DNA from: Paracoxiella cheracis
Lineage (GTDB): Bacteria; Pseudomonadota; Gammaproteobacteria; Coxiellales; Coxiellaceae
Reading direction: 5' to 3'
DNA: 64,000 nucleotides
Assembly (NCBI RefSeq): GCF_049348705.1
Contig: NZ_CP186485.1
Span: 682,001-746,000 of the forward strand
Part shown: positions 53,525 to 61,547 of the stretch, in pieces
Numbering within the stretch: the first letter of the stretch is position 1
Layout of the letters: each line of letters starts with the position of its first letter
Program-made: the position numbers and the translations under genes
The notes under the pieces: model-generated
Told to the model about the DNA's origin: nothing
The model's input: the letters and a program-made list of their open reading frames with translations, nothing else
Databases searched by the model: none

Positions 53525-54049
53525 ATGTCAAAATTCGTGCGGGTTTTACTCGTCGTTCTAATTATTGCTGCTGTAGGTTATGCGTTCGCTTTTAAAAATG
53601 GACGAGTTCGTAACAACTTTAGTCAAGCTTCAAATGATTCAAATAGTTCAAGTGGTACACAAGCTGTCCTACAAGGACGAGCTTGCACACAGTTAGGTGC
53701 TATTAAGAATCAGTCATCGGATAAAAAAACATTTAGTTTTTCTGCAAAGGCTCTGAGTATGCATACTAAAGTCGCGAGTTTTCCAGCACGACTAGAACCT
53801 GGCATGTCTGGGCAGTATGAGTTATTGCTGCCGTGTGCAGAAGGTAGTGAAGCCGATAAAATTACTGTGGAAGTGAGCTCTAACTCAACGACTAGCTGTA
53901 CTTACACGTTAATGAGCGATGGTAATGGGGGCGCTAAAATTTCTTCAACCGATGCAAGTATGTGTTCTTGGGACTCATCTGGTGATTTAATGATAGGGGG
54001 TTCAGGAGATACGACTAATTCGGGAAGCACGGGAAACACAGAAGATTAA
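53525..54049 (+). CDS. Membrane-anchored or secreted protein, unknown
   Basis: A 174-residue protein with one N-terminal hydrophobic segment (FVRVLLVVLIIAAVGYAFAF), a serine/asparagine-rich linker, and a C-terminal part with five cysteines (GRACTQLG, LPCAEGS, TTSCTYT, SMCSWDSS) that could be disulfide-bonded in the periplasm. ATG 53525 has AAGGAG nicely spaced; the frame extends upstream to 53489. No recognised family. It sits between csrA and the tRNA-Ser array. Confidence 0.7.
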   Translation: MSKFVRVLLVVLIIAAVGYAFAFKNGRVRNNFSQASNDSNSSSGTQAVLQGRACTQLGAIKNQSSDKKTFSFSAKALSMHTKVASFPARLEPGMSGQYELLLPCAEGSEADKITVEVSSNSTTSCTYTLMSDGNGGAKISSTDASMCSWDSSGDLMIGGSGDTTNSGSTGNTED

Positions 54050-54093
54050 CAATTGGCCCTACGCTAGAATAAAATCACTGCAAGTGACACACG

Positions 54094-54123
54094 AAGCCAT
54101 TCAATACTGTTGGGTGGCTTTGT
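54094..54123 (+). terminator. Terminator-like hairpin
   Basis: AAGCCA (54094-54099) and TGGCTT (54115-54120), with a looser extension and following TTGTTATT. Likely ends transcription from the preceding gene (53525) before the tRNA-Ser unit. Confidence 0.55.
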
Positions 54124-54200
54124 TATTAGTGCTCAGTAAAAAATAATTGCGTTGTTACAAATTCAGGCGTTTCGGAATTTCATTTCGATCGATCCGATGG

Positions 54201-54206
54201 TATCAT
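54201..54206 (+). promoter_or_regulatory. Possible -10 box of the sRNA/tRNA unit
   Basis: TATCAT, followed 7 bases later by a candidate start near 54213. No good -35 is seen; GGAATTTCAT upstream vaguely resembles half of a GacA/LetA palindrome but is not a convincing match. Offered as the only plausible promoter ahead of the array. Confidence 0.35.
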
Positions 54207-54212
54207 GCTCTC

Positions 54213-54725
54213 CTCATGAGGGGATAACTGGAACGCCCGACAAGGAAGTCGGGCAGTGGTGCATTGAGAAGTATGCATGTGTGAGTACAAGGAAGTACGG
54301 GGAAACCAATTTTTATTTGGAGAGATGGGTGAGCCGGATTTAGGCCGGAGCACTGCTCCGGCCCGGCGAACGCCCGACAAGGAAGTCGGGCAGTGGTGCA
54401 TTGAGAAGTATGCATGTGTGAGTACAAGGAAGTACGGGGAAACCAATTTTTATTTGGAGAGATGGGTGAGCCGGATTTAGGCCGGAGCACTGCTCCGGCC
54501 CGGCGAACGCCCGACAAGGAAGTCGGGCAGTGGTGCATTGAGAAGTATGCATGTGTGAGTACAAGGAAGTACGTGAAAACCAATTTATTTGGAGAGATGG
54601 GTGAGCCGGATTTAGGCCGGAGCACTGCTCCGGCCCGGCGAACGCCCGACAAGGAAGTCGGGCAGTGGTGCATTGAGAAGTATGCATGTGTGAGTACAAG
54701 GAAGTACGCGGAAACCAATTTATTT
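54213..54725 (+). ncRNA. Candidate CsrA-sequestering RNA upstream of tRNA-Ser
   Basis: This stretch holds eight hairpins with loop AAGGAA closed by AC/GU. Type a is GCCCGAC-AAGGAA-GTCGGGC (54235-54254, 54372-54391, 54509-54528, 54644-54663). Type b is GTAC-AAGGAA-GTAC (54285-54298, 54422-54435, 54559-54572, 54694-54707). ACA-N-GGA-N-GU in a hairpin is the published optimum for CsrA, and CsrB/RsmZ RNAs work by repeating it. Each unit also has a 10-bp stem GGCCGGAGCA/TGCTCCGGCC. The RNA would run into tRNA-Ser and be freed by RNase P, so it may be a tRNA leader RNA. Function is inferred; expression is not known. Confidence 0.6.
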
Positions 54726-54735
54726 GGAGAGATGG
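54231..54735 (+). repeat. Tandem array, 137-bp unit, 3.7 copies
   Basis: Units at 54231-54367 (137), 54368-54504 (137), 54505-54639 (135, two T fewer) and 54640-54735 (partial). They are nearly identical. Each unit contains GGAGAGATGG (54319, 54456, 54591), the first ten bases of the adjacent tRNA-Ser; the last, partial unit ends in the real tRNA. There are no unique spacers. Open frames on both strands through the array are repeat artefacts. Confidence 0.93.
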
Positions 54736-54818
54736 CCGAGTGGTCGAAGGCGCTCCCCTGCTAAGGGAGTATGGGGTGTTGAACCCCATCGAGGGTTCGA
54801 ATCCCTCTCTCTCCGCCA
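54726..54818 (+). tRNA. tRNA-Ser(GCT)
   Basis: A 93-base tRNA with acceptor GGAGAGA paired to TCTCTCC, anticodon stem-loop CTCCC-CTGCTAA-GGGAG with GCT, a long variable arm (ATGGGGTGTTGAACCCCAT) as in serine tRNAs, T-arm GAGGGTTCGAATCCCTC, and encoded CCA. It decodes AGC/AGU. csrA followed by tRNA-Ser(GCU) is the order also seen in E. coli. Confidence 0.97.
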
Positions 54819-54824
54819 AAATGA

Positions 54825-54855
54825 AAAACCGAGCGCTGCTCGGTTTTTTGTTTTT
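54825..54855 (+). terminator. Intrinsic terminator after tRNA-Ser
   Basis: AAAACCGAGC-GCT-GCTCGGTTTT followed by TTGTTTTT. It should end the sRNA/tRNA transcript. Confidence 0.85.
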
Positions 54856-54856
54856 A

Positions 54857-54879
54857 GGAGAGGGATGAGAACCCTCGAT
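54857..54879 (-). repeat. Inverted fragment of tRNA-Ser 3' half
   Basis: GGAGAGGGATGAGAACCCTCGAT resembles the complement of the tRNA-Ser T-arm and acceptor region, shortened by a few bases. It lies just beyond the tRNA terminator. Confidence 0.55.
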
Positions 54880-54976
54880 ATCATATAGTTTGGGTTCGAC
54901 AAATTCGGCAGGATAGCCGAATTTGAACGCCGCTTGCGGCGGCCCGAAGGGCGAGGAGGCAGGAGGGGCTCCGAGT

Positions 54977-54993
54977 AATCCCTCTCTCTCCGC
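54977..54993 (+). repeat. Direct 17-bp copy of tRNA-Ser 3' end (att-like)
   Basis: AATCCCTCTCTCTCCGC is identical to 54800-54816 of the tRNA. Such a copy is what site-specific integration into a tRNA leaves. The region beyond holds gene fragments, IS481 copy B and a prophage remnant. No integrase gene is visible in the window. Confidence 0.65.
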
Positions 54994-55184
54994 TAAATGT
55001 TCAAAATATCAGCAAGCAAAAACCTTGGAAAAAGAGCTGCTTAACCTTCGATGCGAAATTCTTTTTAATAGAAAATCCTGAAGGTTTTGATCATTACATT
55101 AAAGCTATTCATGCGGCTTTCTCAGGAAATACACAACCTATTCAAAAGATTTTTTTCAGGTTATTGGAAGATTCTACTTCTTAG
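54993..55184 (+). pseudogene. Unrecognised ORF remnant
   Basis: An open frame without a clear start reads ..TFDAKFFLIENPEGFDHYIKAIHAAFSG..IFFRLLEDSTS and ends at TAG 55182-55184. Its composition looks protein-like, but no family comes to mind. It begins at the tRNA 3' duplicate, as if the 5' end of a gene was lost at the junction. Confidence 0.35.
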
Positions 55185-55568
55185 TATCGTTATAAATTCG
55201 TTTGGGTCGGCGAGAAATGACTATATTTAAAAAGTGTTTACTGTAGATAAATATTTATAAATTGCACCAGGAGAGTATGTCAACAGTCATCGTAACTGCG
55301 TTATTGCTGTTATTCTGTCTAGTGAGGATCCGGCCTCGCGAGCTGATATATCCCCACGAATTTTACCATTTTCTTTCTAACTCGGCGTCAATCGTTGCTT
55401 GTAACGTTTGGCGATCAATAACAAGATCTCTAATCATGTCATGCATTACAATCAATCGACCAAGATAAAAATAGGAAAATATTTTTTTATTTCGAACAGT
55501 ATTTGTGACCTTTCCCCCAAAATTAACACCATGACATGGATATAACAACCGCTGCCAGAATTGTAATT
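55185..55568. other. Stretch without a supported gene
   Basis: AT-rich. A 61-codon minus-strand frame at 55363-55548 (YLGRLIVMHDMIRDLVIDRQTLQATIDAELERKW) has protein-like composition and may be a gene fragment, but no start signal or family supports it. It ends at the left border of IS481 copy B. Confidence 0.4.
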
Positions 55569-55659
55569 TGTAAACCTTCAGACTTGATCTGACACTCCTG
55601 GTCAGTTAGAGTAAAATTTAATTGACCAACCTTAAACAACCAACACGAGGAGTGTCATT

Positions 55660-57027
55660 ATGACCAGTGTATCCGAAAAGATTATCAAACCCAAATTAGG
55701 TTTACTAGAGCTGTCTAAACAATTGGGAAATGTTTCACAAGCCTGCAAGGTTATGGGTTATTCACGCGACAGTTTTTACCGTTTCAAAACACTTTATGAA
55801 AATGGTGGCGAAGAAGCACTCCATGATATGAGTAAGAAGAAACCGAATGAAAAAAATAGAGTGCCGTTACATGTAGAAGAAGCGGTAATTGCTTTGGCTA
55901 TTGAAAACCCAGCGTTAGGTCAGGCACGTGCGGCCAATGAATTACTGGCGCGAGGCATTATCGTATCGAGCAGCGGAGTTCGTTCGGTGTGGCTACGTAA
56001 TGATCTAGAGACTTTTAAGAAGCGACTAAAAGCGCTTGAAGCGAAATCGGCGCAAGACGGTATGTTATTAACGGAAGAACAATGACAAGCATTAGAAAAA
56101 TCAAAACGAGAAAAAGAAGCGCACGGCGAGATTGAAACAGAACACCCAGGTTATTTAGGTTCTCAGGATACGTATCAAGCGTGTCGCGATGCTCGTGATA
56201 GATTATTGCCATCCCTGTCAATAATCGACTCGCAATACGCGACAACTTAAATAGCCGCGGACGTCCTCGTCGCCCGCGCTCCGCGACCTCACGGCTCGAC
56301 TACGCACGGGCTCTCAAATGACTTGACGGCTCGTAAAGATTTTTTGCAGTCGCTTACGCTCGGCAAAAAATCCGAGCCTACCGCGGAATACGCGCCTTCG
56401 CTTCGCTCTCCATGGCGCGCATCGTATGTTGGCACGATGAAGGGCGTTGGCCGTATTTATGAGCAGACTTTTGTCGATACCTATAGCAGAATCGCTTTTG
56501 CGAAGTTATACACGGAGAAAACAGCGATGACGGCAGCTCATTTATTAAATGAACGTGTATTGCCATGGTTTAATGAGCAAGGTATCCGATTGCTGCGTAT
56601 GCTCACGGATCGCGGGACGGAATATTGTGGAAAAATTGAGAACCACGCCTATCAACTTTATTTAGCAGTTGAAGACATTGACCATTCGAAAACACGCGCA
56701 CGTTCTCCGCAGACCAATGGTATTTGTGAACGTTTTCATAAAACGATTAAACAAGAATTTTATGATGTTGCTTTTCGAAAAAAAATATATCGTTCCCTAG
56801 AAGAATTACAACAAGACGTTGATGCGTGGATCAAAACATATAATGAGGTCAGGCCCCATTCCGGCGAGCGTTGTTATGGAAAAACACCCATGCAAACTTT
56901 TCTTGATGCAAAGCATTTGGCACAAGAAAAAGAATTAGATAAACTATGTAAAACTATTCCAAGCGTGTCGGCAGATGAATTGAATAAGGCGCACAGTAAT
57001 CACGACACGCAACTGGTAGAGGAGTAA
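55660..57027 (+). pseudogene. IS481-like transposase with in-frame UGA, copy B
   Basis: As copy A: HTH part 55660-56085 ending LTEEQ-TGA, then, in the same frame, a linker cut by the reversed 249-bp repeat (56176-56424), then the DDE part (VGTMKGVGRIYEQTFVDTYSR, LTDRGTEYC, NGICERFHKTIKQEF) to TAA 57025-57027 (HDTQLVEE). The 3' end is intact here and serves as the empty-site control for copy A; copy A serves as the control for the repeat at 56176. Confidence 0.75.
56176..56424 (-). repeat. 249-bp structured mobile repeat, copy 5 (reversed)
   Basis: Complement of the copy at 40801 within the IS481 transposase, between GATACGTAT and TATGTTGG. Copy A shows the unbroken site GATACGTATTATGTTGG, so there is no duplication. 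Confidence 0.95.
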
Positions 57028-57100
57028 TTAGAATCCGATCTATCGGACAGAAAATATGTCCGATAAATCTCAACTGTCAGATCAAGTCGAGAGTTCTACA

Positions 57101-58271
57101 CTTGATTCCAAACAGCGCGACAGCGCGTATAAAAATCTAAAAACGCCGCTTGTAAATCCTTCGGCTCCCACCAATTCTCTTCACAGTCCAGCCAATGCAA
57201 ACACAACACAGTATTGTCTTGTGGCGCGCGATACACGCCCCAAAAACTAAACACAGTCGCATCATTGTAATGCTTGGACGTTTCTGCCGTGTCAACAGTA
57301 ATAAACACCGCTTCAATCTTCGGCTCTTCTTCCAAACACAAAAACCACTCGGATTTAAATAATCCACCACCAGCAGGCTGCGGGTTTTGTTGGTACTGCG
57401 CCGCAAATTCATAGGGCGCTGTTTTTTGCAAGTTCGTCAAGACCGAACGGCATTGAAATTGCGGCCACAGCGGGTTGCAATGCTCATCTAACGCCGGCAA
57501 AACCACTTGATCCCAGTGTTCACCATCAAAGCGCGAGCGTCCGGTTTTAGCAGAAACCGACAATAATCGTCCCGCCAAGTCATCTTCATGCGTGCGCTGA
57601 CCAATAAACACAATCGGTGTATCCATCGAATTTAACCGGCTTCTTAACGTATTCATGTACCATTTATTCGCAGATTCTCGAATCGTTTCACTCGCCGCAT
57701 CACCCGGTTTAATAATATCGTCAATCACAATAGCACCACCAAAGCGATTGACGTTTTTTAGGCCAGCCCCAGTGCCAGTAATCCCACCCTCAGCACCCAC
57801 ACCAAACACACGACCTTGTGCCGTCGTTTTAAAATCAGATTTCGATTTAGTATCGTCACGCAGTTTCACCCCAAATAATCGCTTAAATTTCTCATGCGTA
57901 ATGATCTCTTTTACTTCTCCCGTGTACCGCGTCGCTAAATCCGCACCATACGATACATACAAAAACTGACAATCCGGGTAGCGCGCTAAGCACCACGCCA
58001 TCCAATTCACCACCATTTCTGTTTTGCCATAACGTGGCGGAATATTGATAATCAGGCGTTTGATTTTGCCATCAAAAACCTGAGTCAATGCTTTCGCAAT
58101 CGTAATGTGGTGCGATTCCCGCCCTTCAGGATCGCTAAATTCAAAGCACTTACCATGACGTTGATAAAAAAAATAGCGCAAAAACTTGCTGTAACTTCCC
58201 AGCAAATCACATTTAAACCGCATCAGCGCATCCAGCTTCGATTGCAACTCAGTAGGCTTTTTTGCTGTCAT
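57101..58271 (-). pseudogene. Phage terminase large subunit, 3' truncated
   Basis: Packages phage DNA. About 390 residues: ATPase with RLIINIPPRYGKTEMVVNWMAWCLARYPDCQFLYVSYGADLA (Walker A-like P-x-R-x-GKT), GGAIVIDDIIKP (Walker B), TPIVFIGQRTHEDDL, and the start of the nuclease domain (AVFITVDTAETSKHYNDATVFSFWG). The C-terminal end of the nuclease is replaced by IS481 copy B at 57100, so the protein loses its natural end. It overlaps the small terminase-like gene by 23 bases. Confidence 0.88.
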
Positions 58272-58713
58272 TCAGCATCTCCTCATCGATACCACTCAGC
58301 TCAATGGTCTGCTTCACGTCTTGCTTGATTTCTTGTTTATCACGCCAGCCAAAGCGGTTCTTCATGTTCATGTACCACAGCGCACAATTGAAATCCTTTT
58401 TATCCAAACCTTCCCGTCCAGCTTTTTCCCACGCACCTTGTGCAAACCATTTCCCTTTTTTTATGGCCTTACAAAAGTCTGGTTTATAATATTTTGAGCT
58501 TGGGTCTTGCCAACGATGCAGTGTTAAATAATCAATATTCAGGTCCAAAGAAACTTCAGCTAGCGATTTTCCCTCTCTCATGAATTCAAGCACCAGGCCA
58601 CACATTTCTGGGCTGTACTTCGTCGGCCGCCCCATCGTCTTCTGCGTCGCTTTTTTCGCTTTCTTTGCTTTCTGCACTACCTTCGCTTTTTTCTGGGTCA
58701 ATTGTTTTGTCAT
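58249..58713 (-). CDS. Terminase small subunit-like HTH protein
   Basis: A 154-residue protein with a lysine/alanine-rich start (KKAKVVQKAKKAKKATQK), then GRPTKYSPEMCGLVLEFMREGKSLAEVSLDLNIDYLTLHRWQ, a helix-turn-helix, and a C-terminal part with WAQ/GWRDKQEIKQDVKQTIELSG. This pattern is typical of phage small terminases that bind the packaging site. Position directly before the large subunit supports it. Confidence 0.8.
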   Translation of the reverse strand: MTKQLTQKKAKVVQKAKKAKKATQKTMGRPTKYSPEMCGLVLEFMREGKSLAEVSLDLNIDYLTLHRWQDPSSKYYKPDFCKAIKKGKWFAQGAWEKAGREGLDKKDFNCALWYMNMKNRFGWRDKQEIKQDVKQTIELSGIDEEMLNDSKKAY

Positions 58714-58732
58714 TGATTGCTGCCCTCATTGC

Positions 58733-59581
58733 TCACGCACATTGTTTTGCGCTAACGTCGCCATCGTCCGCACGGTCCAACCAGTTCATATTTTTCTGTG
58801 ACAGCGTCGAACCTTTACTGCGCACAATGGCCAACTTTGCACGCAATCCATCCGCTGCTGAAAATCGCTGATACACCGGTGAATGTTGAAGCTGCGTCAC
58901 TTTTTTATTTACCTCCATTTGCATAGAATTAACATCCTTTTCATCGCTTTCTTTTTCTGTCTTCGCTTTATTGTCTCCAGTGATGAGTCGTTCGGCCCTA
59001 ATCTCAGGCTGCAATAAACGCTCACCACGAAGATATTTTTCTTTTTGTGACTCGTAGTGGCCTGAAAAACGTTTTCGCCCCTCATAAGCGCTCGCTTGCT
59101 TTTTTAGCCAATACAAATCACACGCGTGTGCTGTTGGGTACACAATCGGATGAAAATCCCAGTCGCATTTAATCGCCGCGTTATAACATTCATCCATCGC
59201 AGGTATGCTGCGCTCCTTCATGCGCAACGGAAATCCGCGAAACTGTAACGGATTCGGCGGAAAATCTGTATGCGCTTTATTCCAGTCCGACTGCAAATAC
59301 ATCATCGCTAATGTGATTTCTTCAAATGTCATCTTCGAAATAATCTCTAACCAAGTTTGTTTTAACAACGCTTGCGCCTTTTCACCACATTGCAACGAAG
59401 TCCATGAGCGTCCGTACAAGCAACTAAATTTCAAAAAAATGTGCTCCACCGTTTTTATCGTCCCGTAAGTACCGGGCGACTTCTTGCCTATTGTGTCAGA
59501 ACAACGGTTCGTTGCGCTCGTAGAACTCAACACCTTGTCGCATAATGCGCTCGTAATTGCTTTCGGTTCGCTGTAGTCCAT
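58733..59581 (-). CDS. Phage replication protein P-like
   Basis: A 282-residue protein. The middle part, HIFLKFSCLYGRSWTSLQCGEKAQALLKQTWLEIISKMTFEEITLAMMYLQSDWNKAHTDFPPNPLQF, resembles phage replication protein P/DnaT-like regions, where a helicase loader is encoded after an O-like protein. The C-terminal half is charged (EKESDEKDVNSMQMEVNKK). It overlaps the upstream replication gene by 86 bases, so a later start is possible. Moderately confident. Confidence 0.6.
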   Translation of the reverse strand: MDYSEPKAITSALCDKVLSSTSATNRCSDTIGKKSPGTYGTIKTVEHIFLKFSCLYGRSWTSLQCGEKAQALLKQTWLEIISKMTFEEITLAMMYLQSDWNKAHTDFPPNPLQFRGFPLRMKERSIPAMDECYNAAIKCDWDFHPIVYPTAHACDLYWLKKQASAYEGRKRFSGHYESQKEKYLRGERLLQPEIRAERLITGDNKAKTEKESDEKDVNSMQMEVNKKVTQLQHSPVYQRFSAADGLRAKLAIVRSKGSTLSQKNMNWLDRADDGDVSAKQCA

Positions 59582-60509
59582 GTTTCATACCTCCTGTTGC
59601 TAAGTGGCTCAATACAAGCTTGTCTGCCTGCGCTATAAAGTTTTCAATCTTGTCAGCATTTCGAAAAATCAATCCTAAACCGTCATACACTTCATTGCGG
59701 TCGTTCTGGCCCATGTGAAATGCCGATTTAGAACAACCCGTGATCGCTTGTTTTAATTCGTCTTCAGTGAAGTTGAGTTTTAACCCTTTGCGAATATCAC
59801 GCTTGCGCTTGTCATCCAGCTTTGCTCTGGGATGGTTCATAATGGCTTTCCAGTGCTCGAATATTCTTGTGATGACCGCAGCATCAGGATTAGATTTTCG
59901 TTGCTTCTGGGTGCTTGGTTGTGCGTTTAATTGTGCGTGTGGTTTTTGTTCTGTCTCCTCATGAGAATTATCCACAGGTAAGCTTTCATCGAATTTGACA
60001 TTATTATTATTTAATCCTTTAGTATTAAATATATTACCGGATACCGGAGGTATGTCGGTTTTTGCATTTTTACCCGTGTCGCCTTTTTCAGAAAAAATAT
60101 CACAACCTGCTGTTTCAGAATTACTTTTATCAAAACACAATGTGTCGCCTTTTTCCGAACAAAATGTGTCGGCTTTTTTCTGGACACACTCATCCGTAGA
60201 CGCTAAACAGCACACCAAAACAAGATGATCCCTATCAATTTCTTGTAAAATTTTCACAATACCCCATTTCTCTAAACGCTTTATCATCCGTCTTAATTGC
60301 TGACGACCGTACCGGCTTGTTTTTTCTCCTGGGTGAGGCTCTTCATAAATTTCTTCCGACAATTGCTGATACGAAATCTTGCGTTTAACGCCTACAATGC
60401 CTGTTTTAAAATCCATGTAGGGTCGAATACCAAACGCATATAAGGCTTTGTACACACTTCGTTTGCCGTACAAGGCCGCTTTTTCTTCACTGTTTAATTT
60501 CCATTCCAT
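59496..60509 (-). CDS. Phage replication initiator-like protein
   Basis: A 337-residue protein: an N-terminal winged-helix-type region (KRSVYKALYAFGIRPYMDFKTGIVGVKRKISYQQLSEEIYEEP..SRYGRQQLRRMIKRLEKWGIVKIL), a polar middle rich in K/T/S, and a C-terminal helical domain like DnaD/O-type proteins (ITRIFEHWKAIMNHPRAKLDDKRKRDIRKGLKLNFTEDELKQAITGCSKSAFHMGQND). It likely binds the phage origin. It lies between the small membrane ORFs and the P-like gene. Confidence 0.7.
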   Translation of the reverse strand: MEWKLNSEEKAALYGKRSVYKALYAFGIRPYMDFKTGIVGVKRKISYQQLSEEIYEEPHPGEKTSRYGRQQLRRMIKRLEKWGIVKILQEIDRDHLVLVCCLASTDECVQKKADTFCSEKGDTLCFDKSNSETAGCDIFSEKGDTGKNAKTDIPPVSGNIFNTKGLNNNNVKFDESLPVDNSHEETEQKPHAQLNAQPSTQKQRKSNPDAAVITRIFEHWKAIMNHPRAKLDDKRKRDIRKGLKLNFTEDELKQAITGCSKSAFHMGQNDRNEVYDGLGLIFRNADKIENFIAQADKLVLSHLATGGMKHGLQRTESNYERIMRQGVEFYERNEPLF

Positions 60510-60515
60510 AATGAT

Positions 60516-60590
60516 TCAACCCTTATCCAACAACGCCACCCAAACACCCATCAGGATGAACTGGGTGGCTAGAATTAATAAAATGTTCAC
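60516..60590 (-). CDS. Tiny predicted membrane peptide
   Basis: GTG 60590, with GGGAGAAG upstream, opens a 24-residue hydrophobic peptide (NILLILATQFILMGVWVALLDKG), ending six bases before the replication initiator start. It would be a single-span membrane peptide, as many small phage proteins are. Support is from the ribosome site, composition and spacing only. Confidence 0.35.
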   Translation of the reverse strand: MNILLILATQFILMGVWVALLDKG

Positions 60591-60601
60591 TCGGCTTCTC
60601 C

Positions 60602-60772
60602 CTAAACATTATTGCGACAAACGGCCAACCTCTTTTTCAATTCATCCGCATTTGACGCATCCCAAATCATGATGGCTGCGATAAAAAACGGTGCGCTGCA
60701 CAGAAAAACAATTGCAAGGTTTTCGGATAACTCTAAAATGTCAACTCTCGCTGTTGTATCCCTATGTTTCAT
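60602..60772 (-). CDS. Small phage membrane protein (56 aa)
   Basis: A 56-residue protein with one hydrophobic helix (NLAIVFLCSAPFFIAAIMIW) and the tail NADELKKRLAVCRNNV. Its ATG overlaps the end of the preceding small gene by 11 bases. Tail pattern (ELKK..V-C-x..) resembles the neighbour at 60762, hinting at related proteins. Function unknown. Confidence 0.6.
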   Translation of the reverse strand: MKHRDTTARVDILELSENLAIVFLCSAPFFIAAIMIWDASNADELKKRLAVCRNNV

Positions 60773-60953
60773 CCTGGCAAACTTCTAGCATCTTTTTTAA
60801 TTCAACTGAGCCTGAGCTGTGATTAATCGCATGGTAGATGCATGCTTTTTCAACGGGTGATGGCTTATCAAATGTTTTAAACAGAAGATTCAATGAGGCA
60901 GCTACGATTAAAAATATCATTAGAGGCATGAGGTCAAGAAGGCAATCTCTCAT
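60762..60953 (-). CDS. Small phage membrane protein (63 aa)
   Basis: A 63-residue protein with one hydrophobic helix (LMPLMIFLIVAASLNLLF) and the end ELKKMLEVCQDET. The ATG (60953) overlaps the stop of the upstream gene as ATGA, and GGAGAG lies upstream, so translation is coupled. It belongs to the early, minus-strand prophage run. No known family. Confidence 0.65.
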   Translation of the reverse strand: MRDCLLDLMPLMIFLIVAASLNLLFKTFDKPSPVEKACIYHAINHSSGSVELKKMLEVCQDET

Positions 60954-61351
60954 ATCGTCTCTCCGAAGCCGCAAAAGCCTCGCGGCACTAGAAAAGCTAA
61001 ACCCCGCACCGCCGAACTTACCCAAAGCCCAATGACGCGATAGTTGGGCTTAAGCCTTAGCGACTGGGCTGGTGGTAGCGCTCGAGCTTTGTTCAAAATC
61101 TGACGAACTCGTAATGGAAAGGCTCTTACCCCTCCAGACAGCAAGATTCCGGCGCGCTTACTGGGATTCAAACCATAAATAAGATAAGATTGCTGCCTGC
61201 CCATGTTTTCGGTAAGATGTGAGCATGTTTGTAGGATATTTCTTGCAAAGTGGAATTGGGCTGTTTTGCGCAAATGTAGACAGAGGTTATCATTATCATA
61301 AGAGATTCTACTAAACCCACGTAAGAAAACTCTTAAAATATTACTAGCCAT
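60950..61351 (-). CDS. Prophage hypothetical protein
   Basis: A 133-residue basic protein (ILRVFLRGFSRISYDNDNLCLHLRKTAQF..GLWVSSAVRGLAFLVPRGFCGF). AGGAG lies before its ATG and its TGA overlaps the next ATG, which supports translation. It is the first gene of the leftward early run, facing the repressor promoter region. I do not recognise it; it could also be a fortuitous frame. Confidence 0.5.
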   Translation of the reverse strand: MASNILRVFLRGFSRISYDNDNLCLHLRKTAQFHFARNILQTCSHLTENMGRQQSYLIYGLNPSKRAGILLSGGVRAFPLRVRQILNKARALPPAQSLRLKPNYRVIGLWVSSAVRGLAFLVPRGFCGFGETI

Positions 61352-61547
61352 CTTCTGTTAACTCCTAAGCACGAAACTGTCCTTTCGTCAAACTTTCAAT
61401 TTGGTAGGAACGGCCAAGTGGGATGTTCTTCCATTGATGTATCGCCTGAGGCTTTATATTTAGTGCTTTTTCCGTAGGAGAGATACCCCCAAAATATTGA
61501 ACTACCCTATGAAAATGCGAAGCTGAATATTTCATTCATCTAATTGT

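Larger units (their letters stand above)
55569..57100 (+). mobile_element. IS481-like element, copy B
   Basis: Same ends as copy A (TGTAAACC and GAGTTCTACA), and the same total of 1532 bp, because it also contains one 249-bp repeat, at another site and reversed. No target duplication flanks it (AATT on the left, CTTG on the right), and on the right it cuts a terminase gene. This suggests a deletion or recombination after insertion. Confidence 0.85.

Noticed and set aside
54231..54735. CRISPR-like array
   Set aside because: The units are 137 bp and contiguous with no variable spacers, and they end in a tRNA. No cas genes are present.
54180..54902. Long ORFs on both strands through the tandem array and tRNA-Ser
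   Set aside because: Repetition of an open 137-bp unit and the antisense of a tRNA (the familiar EREGFEPS-type peptide) create these frames; no ribosome sites and no family.
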